Shown: in pieces, positions 8,523 to 17,295 of the stretch
How the letters are laid out: the number at the start of each line of letters is the position of its first letter
How positions within the stretch are numbered: position 1 is the first letter of the stretch
From: an uncultured Lachnospiraceae bacterium
GTDB lineage: Bacteria; Bacillota; Clostridia; Lachnospirales; Lachnospiraceae
DNA length: 64,000 nucleotides
Reading direction: 5' to 3'
Assembly (NCBI GenBank): GCA_902781455.1
Contig: CACZJF010000008.1
Coordinates: 62,001 to 126,000 of the forward strand
Notes under the pieces: generated by a model
Database searches by the model: none
What the model saw: the letters and a program-made list of their open reading frames with translations, nothing else
What the model was told of the DNA's origin: nothing
Program-made: the position numbers and the translations under genes

Positions 8523-10226
8523 TCAGTCTGCCTTGTCTGCCTCCTGATACAGCGCTTCCAGCATCTCAGGCGTGACAGACTTTACCTGATTGTAGATCAC
8601 CTCACCGCGGCGGTTCAGCACAATCGTCTGCGGCAAAGTTGATCCGCCGTTGACGATCTTGAAGAGACTGCCGTCAGGATCCGTCGCAAAATTCATGGCA
8701 TAATCGAAGTCGGAGAGGAATTCCACCGGATCCTTTGTGATAAAGAAATTGTGAATGCACAGGATGGAAACCTCGCCTTCGTGTTCTTTATACAGTTCAT
8801 TGAAGTATGGCAGCTCTGCCACACATGGCGCGCAGTAGACCGCCCACAGATTGATGAATGTAACCTTCCCCCGTGTATCAGCCAGGTGGAATGTAGAACC
8901 GTCAAGGCATTCAGCCGTGAAGTCCTCCAGCTGCTGCCCGACTTCAAAGCCAACCGGCGCGTCACTGGTGTAATCCTGCTGCGCAGAGGCTTCTGCCCTG
9001 GCTGCAGCTTCTGTTTCCGGTTCTGTCTTCGCAGCTGCTTCCGTTTCTTCCTCAGCCTCTGTCTCCACAGCCGCCGCTTCCGACTCAGCGTTCTTCACGG
9101 CCGTGCCTGTCGCAGCAACTTCTTCCCCGGCAGCTTCCGTACCAACATCAATGTTCTCTGCTGTCTGGCTGACCACCGGGCGGGAATCCACGCCCTCTTT
9201 CTTTTCTTCTGCTTCCGTCCGGTCCGGGAGGTTGTACCAGATCAGGGCAGCACACAGCAGAAGGATGGCTGCGCTCCAGATGATCCTGCCCAGCCGTTTT
9301 CTCTTTTCAGGCGCGTCCGGTCCGTCGCCCGCACAGCCGCCCTTCGGTACCTTCAGGGTGATGCTGCCGGCCTTGATGGAGATCGCATCCTGACTGCAGA
9401 ACTCCATACACTTGCCGCAGTTGATGCACTCATGGTCACCGACGTGCCGCACGTCCATTCCGCAGTTTCTCACGCAGGCCCCGCAGTGACTACACCGGCT
9501 CTGGTCCACCTTGACGCCGATGACATTGAACCGGTTGAACAGTCCGTAGATGGCGCCGAGCGGACAGAGAAAGCGGCAGAAAGAGCGGTACAGGAACACA
9601 CAGGATGCTCCGATGATCAGCATGATGATAAACTTCCGCGTAAACAGAATCCCAAGCATGCCAAGCTTCGGGGCATTCACCGGATTCGACAGAAGCCCGA
9701 TCGCCCCTTCGAACGTTCCCGCCGGACAGATATACTTGCAGAATCCCGGTACCGGGATACCGGACTTCAGGCCATACCACAGAGGGATCGCCACAGCGAA
9801 GACAGCAAGGATCACATATTTGAGCCGGGAAAGCACCCGTGTGACGCAGGACTTTCTGATCTTCGGCGTCGGGATCTTGTGAAGCAGCTCCTGGATCAGT
9901 CCCATCGGACAGAGCCAGCCGCAGATTGTCCGCCCGAGCACAACGCCGAACAAAAGGATCATGCCGAGCACATACCACCCGGTCCGGTGGCCGGCGGAAG
10001 CGAGCGCATTCTGAATAGCCCCCAGCGGACACGCACCCACTGCGCCGGGGCAGGAATAACAGTTGAGGCCGGGGACACACAGATACTTCGTCTTTCCCTG
10101 ATAGATCTCACCCTTGAGAAAGCCTTTCAGATGCGCATTGTACAAAAGCGCGCTGTAGAGCTGGATCAGACGCCGCGCGGCGGGACGTTGCACCTGCCGC
10201 CATGAAGATTTTCCCTGATTATCCAA
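8523..10226 (-). CDS. Membrane polyferredoxin (NapH-like) fused to a TlpA-type thioredoxin domain
   Basis: About 567 residues. The first half has four or five membrane helices and several ferredoxin-type Cys clusters: CYSCPGAVGACPLG, CGWLCPMG, CKYICPAG, CRFLCPLG, then two 4Fe-4S sites (CSHCGACVRNC and CINCGKCMEFC). Another helix (IWSAAILLLCAALIWYN) leads into a long Glu/Ala/Thr linker and a C-terminal TlpA thioredoxin domain with active site WAVYCAPCVAELP. It likely moves electrons across the membrane to extracellular thiols. The start is unclear: no ATG lies between 10271 and the first cluster, so a TTG at 10226 overlapping the upstream CXXC gene by 8 bases is preferred; ATGs at 10271 and 10304 are alternatives. 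Confidence 0.85.
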   Translation of the reverse strand: MDNQGKSSWRQVQRPAARRLIQLYSALLYNAHLKGFLKGEIYQGKTKYLCVPGLNCYSCPGAVGACPLGAIQNALASAGHRTGWYVLGMILLFGVVLGRTICGWLCPMGLIQELLHKIPTPKIRKSCVTRVLSRLKYVILAVFAVAIPLWYGLKSGIPVPGFCKYICPAGTFEGAIGLLSNPVNAPKLGMLGILFTRKFIIMLIIGASCVFLYRSFCRFLCPLGAIYGLFNRFNVIGVKVDQSRCSHCGACVRNCGMDVRHVGDHECINCGKCMEFCSQDAISIKAGSITLKVPKGGCAGDGPDAPEKRKRLGRIIWSAAILLLCAALIWYNLPDRTEAEEKKEGVDSRPVVSQTAENIDVGTEAAGEEVAATGTAVKNAESEAAAVETEAEEETEAAAKTEPETEAAARAEASAQQDYTSDAPVGFEVGQQLEDFTAECLDGSTFHLADTRGKVTFINLWAVYCAPCVAELPYFNELYKEHEGEVSILCIHNFFITKDPVEFLSDFDYAMNFATDPDGSLFKIVNGGSTLPQTIVLNRRGEVIYNQVKSVTPEMLEALYQEADKAD

Positions 10227-10740
10227 GGCCGATACACTCCGTACAGATATTGGCTGCTTTGACAAATACATCGTGGGCACTGCCGTTCGCAGCACCCATG
10301 ACAATCAGCACGGCCGCAGCGGCCGCGATGACAAGCCGCAGCGTTCTTTTGCTCTTTGTGCCCGGGCCGTTCCCTGCTGCAGATATCTCCCCGGCAGCAG
10401 CGCCTCCGGCCTTTGGCGTTGCTGCCTGATCCTGCGCCGCCAGATGAGCGGCGCTCAGATCCCGTGTGGTACAGGCATCCTGCACCGGTTTCTCCGCATG
10501 CTCATCTTTCACGCCGAGCACAAGCCCTGCGGCTGTCATCCCGACGGCGATGAAAAAGAGCGGAAGAATCGGTGCGGCTTTCCGGGCCACGTCCTCCGTT
10601 GTGTAGATGGATTCCAGCGGATTCTCTGCCTTTCTGGCTGTTCCCTCCCGGCAGATGTCAATGGCTGATACACAAAGCAGAACCACCAGCAGCAGCCATA
10701 ATATTGCCTGTATGGCAAGATATACTCTTACACGTGACAT
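10219..10740 (-). CDS. Membrane protein with CD1871A-type CXXC C terminus
   Basis: 173 residues with helices at about 5-25, 60-80 and 140-157, and an Ala-rich linker between. The last 22 residues, with HDVFVKAANICTECIGLG, match the CD1871A family of short clostridial proteins that end in a single C-x-x-C. The family is normally found beside polyferredoxin/TlpA genes, as here; the usual member is much shorter, so this one has a long N-terminal addition. The cysteines may exchange electrons with the fusion protein encoded immediately downstream (8-base overlap). ATG at 10740 with GGAGGAG. Confidence 0.75.
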   Translation of the reverse strand: MSRVRVYLAIQAILWLLLVVLLCVSAIDICREGTARKAENPLESIYTTEDVARKAAPILPLFFIAVGMTAAGLVLGVKDEHAEKPVQDACTTRDLSAAHLAAQDQAATPKAGGAAAGEISAAGNGPGTKSKRTLRLVIAAAAAVLIVMGAANGSAHDVFVKAANICTECIGLG

Positions 10741-10798
10741 AGAAATCTCCTCCCTGCCCGGCAGCATGGCAGAGTGCGCTTACCGGCACAGGTTCGAT

Positions 10799-12478
10799 TC
10801 ATTCTTCCCCGACGATTTTGATTCTGCCCTGTCCGGCAGGGTCGGCATACTCGTCCGAAACCTCCCCGCCAAGCGGTCCGGTCAGGTAATTGATCACCAG
10901 CTGGTTATCAAGCTGTACTTTGTCCTGAAGTACCTTGCAGCCATCGAACATGGCGAATCCGTCTCCTTTCTCCTGCAAAATGTAATTGTTGGAGGCCAGC
11001 GAATACATTTTTTCCAGATCAAGCGCTTCCCCGCCAACCATTACATTCTGCACACGGTAATCCCCGTCCACACCGGTAAACATACTGTTCTCATCCTCTG
11101 TGCAGGAAGACTCCACGTCCGCATGAATCTCATACGTGATACCGGCGACCTGCTGGAATCCGCCGGATTCTTCCGGATAATCCTTTGCGCCCCACTCAAG
11201 GGCATCCAGGAGCTGCTGTCCTGTCACCTCGAGCACACACAGCTGATTGCCGAAAGGCTGCAGATTCAGAATGGTGCCATAAGTGATGTCTCCTGCCGGA
11301 ATCTGAACCCGGACCGCACCGCCGTTCACGATCGCAGCATCCGCGCCGGAAGCCGACAGATACGCATCCGCAACCAGATCCCCCAGATTGGTCTCCTCCT
11401 TCCGGACAATCCGGACCGGAGCTCCATTCTCATCAACCTCTTCCGGATCATAGATCACCAGATCATACGGAGTGGCAGCGATTACCTTCTCCATCTCCTG
11501 CCCGAGTTCTCCTATCTCCCCGTCCAGAGGATCCGTCATATCGTTCTCGATGCCGGTCAGCGAAGGAAGGGAAGGCGTATTGTTCCAGACATAGAACTCA
11601 TGGCTGACGCTCCCGTCCTCAGCGCTGATCCTGACGCAGCCGATTCCGTTCATCTTCGTCCCAAGTCCCATGCGGGGAACTTCATTTCCTTCCTTGTCAC
11701 TTACGGTGACCTGGTCGGTATCATGGCTGTGGCCGTCAAGCACGAGATCGATCCCCGTTGTGTGGGAAATGACATCCTCATACGTCCAGGGTCCTCCTTC
11801 TCCGGGTCCTCCCAGGTGAGACAGCAGGAACACATACGCCGCGCCTTCTGCACGGGCAGCATCCACGGAAGCCTGGACGGCATCATAAACCTTCTGTCCG
11901 GTTTCATCTTCCTGCATGAAGGAGTATATATAGTTTCCTTCTCCGTCCTGGAAATAAGCCGGGGTGGACTGTATCACTGTTTTCGGCGTTGTGACTCCGA
12001 CAAAACCGATCTTTGTCCCGTTTACCTCCTGCACCAGATACGGATCAAAGACCAGCTCACCCTCTTTGTTGAAATTACAGGAGATATAGGGGAATTCCGC
12101 CTTCTCAGTCAGCTTCAGGAACGTCTCCATGCCATAGTCGAACTCGTGATTTCCCGGAATCGCGATGTCATAAGCCATTTCATTCATCAGATCGATGATC
12201 GAATCTCCCTTGGAAAGTGTCCCGATGGGTTCTCCCTGAATGGAATCCCCGCAGTCCGCCAGGATCGTATCGCAGCCATCCGCTTCGAGTACTTTACGGA
12301 TCTGCTCCAGTCCCTCATACCCGAAGTTTTGATCGACACCGCAATGGACGTCGCTGGTCGCCAGAATCACGATATCATGCTTCTCCTCAGGCTCCGCCTC
12401 GGTTTCTGCAGCGAAGGATGCTGCGGCCATTCCCGCAGACAATACAGCAGTCCATACAAAAAACAGCGCTTTCTTCAT
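10799..12478 (-). CDS. Secreted 5'-nucleotidase / 2',3'-cyclic phosphodiesterase family protein
   Basis: 559 residues. MKKALFFVWTAVLSAGMAAA is a signal peptide. The metallophosphatase domain shows ILATSDVHCG, ILADCGDSIQGEP, GNHEFDYG, LSHLGG and DGHSHD, the residues that bind two metal ions. The C-terminal 5'-nucleotidase domain starts near ETNLGDLVADA and has AIVNGGAVR and QPFGNQL, which bind the nucleoside. It should hydrolyse extracellular nucleotides to nucleosides and phosphate. There is no sortase signal or lipobox, so it is probably released or held non-covalently. The ATG at 12478 has GGAGGG. A repeat hairpin lies in its leader. Confidence 0.92.
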   Translation of the reverse strand: MKKALFFVWTAVLSAGMAAASFAAETEAEPEEKHDIVILATSDVHCGVDQNFGYEGLEQIRKVLEADGCDTILADCGDSIQGEPIGTLSKGDSIIDLMNEMAYDIAIPGNHEFDYGMETFLKLTEKAEFPYISCNFNKEGELVFDPYLVQEVNGTKIGFVGVTTPKTVIQSTPAYFQDGEGNYIYSFMQEDETGQKVYDAVQASVDAARAEGAAYVFLLSHLGGPGEGGPWTYEDVISHTTGIDLVLDGHSHDTDQVTVSDKEGNEVPRMGLGTKMNGIGCVRISAEDGSVSHEFYVWNNTPSLPSLTGIENDMTDPLDGEIGELGQEMEKVIAATPYDLVIYDPEEVDENGAPVRIVRKEETNLGDLVADAYLSASGADAAIVNGGAVRVQIPAGDITYGTILNLQPFGNQLCVLEVTGQQLLDALEWGAKDYPEESGGFQQVAGITYEIHADVESSCTEDENSMFTGVDGDYRVQNVMVGGEALDLEKMYSLASNNYILQEKGDGFAMFDGCKVLQDKVQLDNQLVINYLTGPLGGEVSDEYADPAGQGRIKIVGEE

Positions 12479-12505
12479 ATGCGATTCCCTCCTTTTCCAT
12501 ATTGA

Positions 12506-12545
12506 GATGTTGGGGTCAAAAGTACCTTTTGCCCCCAACTATGAT
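12506..12545. repeat. Solo hairpin end of the MITE family (copy A)
   Basis: Forty bases identical to the left end of the 149-bp element at 31761. The arms TTGGGG/CAAAAG and CTTTTG/CCCCAA fold on each other around GTAC. Only this end is present, so it is a solo or decayed copy. Confidence 0.8.
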
Positions 12546-12551
12546 ACCTCC

Positions 12552-12557
12552 TTTATA
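12552..12557 (-). promoter_or_regulatory. Extended -10 promoter of the 5'-nucleotidase gene
   Basis: On the minus strand TGGTATAAA gives an extended -10 (TGn plus TATAAA) about 75 bases before the ATG. Transcription would start near 12545, so the MITE hairpin would form the 5' end of the mRNA. Confidence 0.4.
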
Positions 12558-12619
12558 CCACAGCCCTGCATGTTTAAACAGTATTTGATTACAACGCACA
12601 GCACGGAACCCGTAATCGA

Positions 12620-15022
12620 CTATGATCTGACAACAGAAATCACATTCCCGCTCAGATAATTCCGGTATTTGTCATCACAGGTGACAAAGATCACCTGATT
12701 GTTCCGGGCAAACCGTTCAATCAGGCTGCAGGACTGCCGGACCCGCTTTGGATCCATATCCGTGAAGGGATCATCGAAAACAGCCAGCCCGCCTCCTTCC
12801 GGATACAGATGCTCCAGCATGGCCAGTCTGAAGGCCAGAGAGACGGTATCCTTTGTTCCATCCGAAAGGATGTCATAGGTCAGTGCAGACGGGCCGCTGG
12901 CAAGCTGTACTGACATCTGCTCGTCCATTGCGTGCAGCTGAAGGGATCCGTCCGTGATCTCTTCCAGATACGCGCGGAACCTTGTCTCGATATCCTCGAC
13001 GGGGTTGTCTTTGCTCTGTTCCTTCAGCCTGCAGAAAACACCATAGATGTTCTTCCAGTGCCCATATTCCGCCTTCCGTTCCCCCAGGACAGCTTCTTTT
13101 TCCTGCAGGTCATCGGAATACTCTTCCGCCGTTTTTTCTCCAAGGTTTCTTTCTGCCGCGCGCAGTCTTTCACTGTGTGTCTGTATCTGACTCTCAAAGT
13201 CTTCCGATTCTTTCCTGAGGTCTGCGTCATACTGGTCCGGATCATCGATCCCCCGGTATTCCTCCGGAATCTCTTCCATGGATTCCAGCTGCTTCTTCTC
13301 CTTGTCTTTCTTTTCCTTCAGCTTTTCCATGGACGCCTTTAATTCGTCCGGACTTCCGTATCTTCCTTCATAATCAGCCAGAGTGGATTCCAGACCGCCG
13401 ATCATCGCGTCAACCGTCCTGTGTCCGCACAGATCCGCAATCTGCCGCAGAATCTCGCTCTCTGTCTCAATCCCGGCAGGAACACTGTCATTGGCTGCCT
13501 TGATCTCTTCCCAGCTGCTCTCACCGAGAATTCGCTCGAGATGCATGTTCCGTTTCTCTGCTTCCTGCTCTGCCGCAGTATAAGAGGCGGACATCGTCTG
13601 CAATTCCTCCACACTTCCGGCACCATACTTCCGGTAAATGGACTGCAGATCCGATTCTATGGACGCCAGCTTCTGCCTGACGGTTTCAACATCGACCCCC
13701 ATCGGCATCAGCTGCATATCCAGAATGCCCGGAATCCGGATGTCTGCCGCTTCTGTGATCTGTATCTCCCCTCCGGCCGGCTCCAGCGCCTTCCCGGATA
13801 CTGCTGAAGTGACCGTCAATTCTGCAGGCCATGGTTCCCTGATCTTCACCGCCACGTTCATGCCGGCCAGCCTGCTTTCCTCCCGCTGTCTGCTTCTGAT
13901 CAGTTCTTCCGCCAGCTTCAGGTCAGCAGCATCAACCGCCCTGTACTTTTCAAGTTCAGCCTGTATCTGAAGGCAGGACCGGCGGGCCGGCTCTGCTTTC
14001 AGGTACAGATCGTGAATCTGTGCCTGTCTGCGCTTCGTCTGAAGCTCCCTGGCTTTCGCGATGTCACTGCTAAGCCCCGGCCACCTCTGATAAGCCGCAG
14101 CCTGCTCCCTGATTTTTTCTTCCGTCTCCTGAATGGACCTTTCCAGATAGGAAAGCTGCCCCAGCAGTCCCCGGTACTGCTGAAATGTATGCCACTTTGT
14201 TTCCGCCTCTTTCTTCCTGCCCTGGAGTACCTTGATCTGTTCCCTTTCTTCTTCTGCTGCCTGTTCTGCTTTCAGCGCATCAGCCTGCCTGCTGCGCACT
14301 TCATCCAGCTCATAATATGCTTTTACAATCTCTCCCGCTTCTTTCAGCCATGGGTTCCTGTAAGTTGCCCGCTTCGGCCCGCCCTCCGGTGCGTCCGCGT
14401 TCCAGTCCCAGCGTCCGATCAGCGCGTTCATCTGTTCCTTGATGGCCTTCTCCATCAGATCCAGGGAAACACCGCCTGTTTCCAGGGCCGCGCGCTCCAG
14501 GGTGGAGGTCAGATCCTCCCTCGTATCTGACAGAGCATCCGCCTTCTTCCCCAGTGCCCGCATAATGCTCTCAACGGCAGCCTGGTCTCTCTTCCGGGAA
14601 GCAAACACGATCTCACCGTACACGCCGGCGCGGTATTTCAGCTCTTCTTTCAGTATTTCATTGATCTTATCATTCCCCTTGATCGAGGTCCCGTCCGGAA
14701 CTGTGAGCCTGCAGCTTCCCGTTCCCTTCTCCCATTCCTTTTTCAGCTGGAATGTGCCGGAAGGTGTTTCAAAGACGAGCGCGCCGTCAATGAAATCTCC
14801 CTGGGGCCCGCTTACCTTCTTCGGAAAATACTGATCGATGAAATCCACATCTTTCCGGCCATCAAGCCTGACGTCCTTGAACAGCAGCAGATAGATCAGG
14901 TCAATGAGCGTACTCTTGCCGCTTTCATTTTCCCCGATGACAAGATTCAGGCCCTGCTCCAGTTCCAGTGCTTTTCCCGTCAGGCCGGCAAACTGTTCGC
15001 ATGCGATCCGCTTGATTCTCAT
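12620..15022 (-). CDS. SbcC/YhaN-type AAA ATPase (nuclease complex subunit)
   Basis: 800 residues. The N terminus has NLVIGENESGKSTLIDLIY (Walker A GENESGKS). The middle 500 residues are mostly coiled coil (long runs of Glu/Lys/Arg/Ala such as EQAAEEEREQIKVLQGRKKE). The C terminus has the signature region SDGTKDTVSLAFRLAMLEHL and Walker B LAVFDDPFTDMD. This is the ABC-ATPase head arrangement of the SbcC/Rad50 group, closest in size to YhaN. It should pair with the nuclease encoded just upstream, whose stop overlaps its ATG (ATGA). Expected role: ATP-driven processing of DNA ends or hairpins in the cytoplasm. Confidence 0.88.
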   Translation of the reverse strand: MRIKRIACEQFAGLTGKALELEQGLNLVIGENESGKSTLIDLIYLLLFKDVRLDGRKDVDFIDQYFPKKVSGPQGDFIDGALVFETPSGTFQLKKEWEKGTGSCRLTVPDGTSIKGNDKINEILKEELKYRAGVYGEIVFASRKRDQAAVESIMRALGKKADALSDTREDLTSTLERAALETGGVSLDLMEKAIKEQMNALIGRWDWNADAPEGGPKRATYRNPWLKEAGEIVKAYYELDEVRSRQADALKAEQAAEEEREQIKVLQGRKKEAETKWHTFQQYRGLLGQLSYLERSIQETEEKIREQAAAYQRWPGLSSDIAKARELQTKRRQAQIHDLYLKAEPARRSCLQIQAELEKYRAVDAADLKLAEELIRSRQREESRLAGMNVAVKIREPWPAELTVTSAVSGKALEPAGGEIQITEAADIRIPGILDMQLMPMGVDVETVRQKLASIESDLQSIYRKYGAGSVEELQTMSASYTAAEQEAEKRNMHLERILGESSWEEIKAANDSVPAGIETESEILRQIADLCGHRTVDAMIGGLESTLADYEGRYGSPDELKASMEKLKEKKDKEKKQLESMEEIPEEYRGIDDPDQYDADLRKESEDFESQIQTHSERLRAAERNLGEKTAEEYSDDLQEKEAVLGERKAEYGHWKNIYGVFCRLKEQSKDNPVEDIETRFRAYLEEITDGSLQLHAMDEQMSVQLASGPSALTYDILSDGTKDTVSLAFRLAMLEHLYPEGGGLAVFDDPFTDMDPKRVRQSCSLIERFARNNQVIFVTCDDKYRNYLSGNVISVVRS

Positions 15023-16182
15023 CCTGATGATCTCCTCTCATTCTCCCTGCAGCGCTGTATCAGCTCATATACCATCTGCAGTTCTTTCGGCTGATCGATG
15101 AACGCCTCCAGGAGCTGCGCCGCAAAGCTGGTCTGGGCAAACTCTTCGCGGATCCTGTCAACCGTGATCTCCTCGCTCAGTTCGCGATCCTCTGTCTCAT
15201 AAGTGAGAAATGAGCCGAGCAGCTCTCTGTAGATTCTGTCCTTCTCCTGATACTCCGCCTGTCTGACAGAGCCCGACACCCGGATCCGGACAACTGCGTT
15301 CCGGTCTTTGCCGTTGACCGCCGCCTTGACGGCATCCGCAAGTGCCGTATCGCTGTCAGGTTTTACCGGGATATCAAGATCATAATAATGCACTTTGCCG
15401 CTCACGTACTTTCTTGCACATACGCTGGCTGCGGATCCCTGCTTTTCTATGGACAGGATGAATCCGTTTCCATCCGTGTGATTGTGAAGATCCGTCTGCT
15501 CGTGTGTCCCGGCATTAAAGATCTTATAGCCCGGTGTATCGGCGTCTTCTGATAAATGATCCGGATAGGGGATATGCGTATGTCCGATCAGCCAGACGTC
15601 CACCGGAATATGTGACAGTTCTTCCTCCGTCATGAGGAAATAGATTCCCTCCATGTCCGGCGTTACGCCCTTGATTGCCCCATGGGCAAGGCCGATGTTG
15701 ATGATCCCTTCTGCCTGAATCTGTGCTTCCCTGATCCAGCCAAGATTGTTTTCCCTGGAATGCCTGGACTGACAAAACGCCGGGTACACTGCAATCTTCT
15801 CCTCACCGGCATCAAAAAAGTACGGCCTGAACTCTTTGATCAGCGTAATGTTGTGGTCTCTGGAGAAGAGCGCATGCTCAAAATCCTTCCAGACTTTTTC
15901 CTCCCCTGTGTAATAATCATGATTCCCGGGAAGCACAATCACGCTGCCTGTAAAAGAAGCCAGAATATCCGCGGCCTTCTTCACGTCAGAGACTTTTACC
16001 GTGCTTACGCTGTCGAAGAGATCGCCTGTCACAACGAACAGATCGCAGCCTTCCGCCTCTGCCTTCTGAACCATGTTCTGCAGTACGTCAAACCGGCTCT
16101 GAATCAGTTTCTCTTTCACTTCCGGATAGCGGTCATATTTCTTTCCCAAATGATTGTCTCCGGTAACAAACAGCCTTACCAT
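15019..16182 (-). CDS. SbcD/YhaO-type metallophosphoesterase nuclease
   Basis: 387 residues. MVRLFVTGDNHLGKK holds the first metal ligands (D-x-H), followed by FVVTGDLFDS, LPGNHDYYTGE and GHTHIPYP, the complete calcineurin-like motif set of Mre11/SbcD nucleases. The C-terminal 130 residues are the capping domain. The ATG at 16182 has AGGAGA. It is translated in overlap with the YhaN-like ATPase, so the two should form a complex. Confidence 0.88.
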   Translation of the reverse strand: MVRLFVTGDNHLGKKYDRYPEVKEKLIQSRFDVLQNMVQKAEAEGCDLFVVTGDLFDSVSTVKVSDVKKAADILASFTGSVIVLPGNHDYYTGEEKVWKDFEHALFSRDHNITLIKEFRPYFFDAGEEKIAVYPAFCQSRHSRENNLGWIREAQIQAEGIINIGLAHGAIKGVTPDMEGIYFLMTEEELSHIPVDVWLIGHTHIPYPDHLSEDADTPGYKIFNAGTHEQTDLHNHTDGNGFILSIEKQGSAASVCARKYVSGKVHYYDLDIPVKPDSDTALADAVKAAVNGKDRNAVVRIRVSGSVRQAEYQEKDRIYRELLGSFLTYETEDRELSEEITVDRIREEFAQTSFAAQLLEAFIDQPKELQMVYELIQRCRENERRSSG

Positions 16183-16287
16183 CTCTTCTCCTCTCAGCTT
16201 CTTCTGCGCAGCAACCGAATTGCCTTTAACATCATGATAGCAAAATGAAAACCGGTATTTCAATACACGAAGCTGCAAAACCGGGAG

Positions 16288-16320
16288 CAAAAAAAGAAGG
16301 AACCATTGAAGTGGTTCCTT
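16288..16320 (-). terminator. Rho-independent terminator after the PepSY gene
   Basis: AAGGAACCA and TGGTTCCTT form a 9-bp stem with a 6-base loop at 16297-16320, followed on the minus strand by CTTTTTTT. It separates the PepSY gene from the yhaO-like gene. Confidence 0.9.
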
Positions 16321-16382
16321 CCGTTATCCGTGATTCTCTGAAGCAGTGCTCTGAATGAAAATCCTGATGCTGTCCGAACGGT

Positions 16383-16955
16383 TCAATCGTCAAAATCAAC
16401 GTCCTTGTCCAGGATACTTCCATCCGCAGCCTTGATCTCGTAATCATATTCCGTTCCGTCCGCGGTCTTCAGTTCAATCTCAAACTGCCATACACCGTCA
16501 TCGAGATCTCTCTTGCACTTCACGTTCACTTCATCTGCCTTAAACCCGGCGTCCTTCAGCGCGATCATCTTAGCCTGAAGCTCTGAGATCTCACCTGCAA
16601 CCGCCTCAGCTTCCGTTTCGAGTGTGCCTGCCGCCGCTTTAATCAGATCCGCATACTCTGCATCATCATCTGCTTCCCACAGGTCGATATCCTGCTCGAC
16701 AATCTCGCCGGTGTTGACATCGATATCAAACTCATACTTGGTCTCGCCCGGAACAAAGAAGTCAACATCGTAGATCTCTCTTCCGTCATCCAGATCCTTC
16801 TCTGCCGGCTTGAAGATCACCTGTTCTTCCTTGACCCCGACTGCTTCCAGCGCTTTCTTCTGGGCGTCTTCCAGACTGATCGGTGCTGCGCTGACTGTCA
16901 TTGATGCTGCCATAACTCCTGCGATTGCTGCCATAGTGATCATTGCTTTCTTCAT
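16383..16955 (-). CDS. Secreted protein with two PepSY domains
   Basis: 190 residues. MKKAMITMAAIAGVMAASMT is a signal peptide, cleaved near VSAAP. Two PepSY units follow: residues about 25-95 (ISLEDAQKKALEAVGV, YDVDFFVPGETKYEFDIDV, NTGEIVEQDIDLWE) and 120-190 (AKMIALKDAGFKADEVNV, VWQFEIELKTADGTEYDYEI, GSILDKDVDFDD). PepSY domains are thought to inhibit peptidases or to act at the cell surface. The ATG at 16955 has AAAGGA. It is a single-gene unit bounded by terminators. Confidence 0.88.
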   Translation of the reverse strand: MKKAMITMAAIAGVMAASMTVSAAPISLEDAQKKALEAVGVKEEQVIFKPAEKDLDDGREIYDVDFFVPGETKYEFDIDVNTGEIVEQDIDLWEADDDAEYADLIKAAAGTLETEAEAVAGEISELQAKMIALKDAGFKADEVNVKCKRDLDDGVWQFEIELKTADGTEYDYEIKAADGSILDKDVDFDD

Positions 16956-17223
16956 AATTGTGTCCTTTCTTCTCGATATACGAGCTGTTTTCAAATCACT
17001 GTTTATTTTCTTTTCCTTTACAAGCCAGCCATGTTGACATGTTCTGTTCTTGTACCTCTTAATACGCGTCAGCCGCATCCATGGCTACTCATTCTCCGCA
17101 AAACACAGATCTTTCGGACAGAAACAAAATGATCATAAATATTACAGCTCAGCAGGGCTTTTTCATAATGTTTTGACACCACAGCCAGTCACATGATTCA
17201 CCCGCCAAAGCCGATTTCGGCAA
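16956..17223. other. Intergenic stretch upstream of the PepSY gene
   Basis: No coding potential with a ribosome site is seen between the PepSY start and the terminator at 17224. The PepSY promoter should lie here, but no -35/-10 pair with correct spacing could be chosen. Confidence 0.5.
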
Positions 17224-17259
17224 GAAAAGAACTCCGGCTGACCGGCCGGAGTTCTTTTC
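17224..17259. terminator. Rho-independent terminator after the PheC-like gene
   Basis: GAAAAGAACTCCGGC and GCCGGAGTTCTTTTC form a 15-bp stem with a short loop. The A/T-rich outer arms give a U-run on either strand. It lies just past the stop of the PheC-like gene on the minus strand. Confidence 0.85.
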
Positions 17260-17295
17260 TTCACAGACGATTCCCTGAAAAACCGGAATCCTTAT

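Noticed and set aside
10741-10800. tRNA-like end (GGTTCGATTC) upstream of the CXXC gene
   Set aside because: No matching acceptor stem, D arm or anticodon arm fits in the short space; the match is to the T-loop consensus alone.
12620-16182. YhaN/YhaO pair as a defence system
   Set aside because: The genes match housekeeping SbcCD-like DNA repair proteins and no typical defence partner is adjacent.
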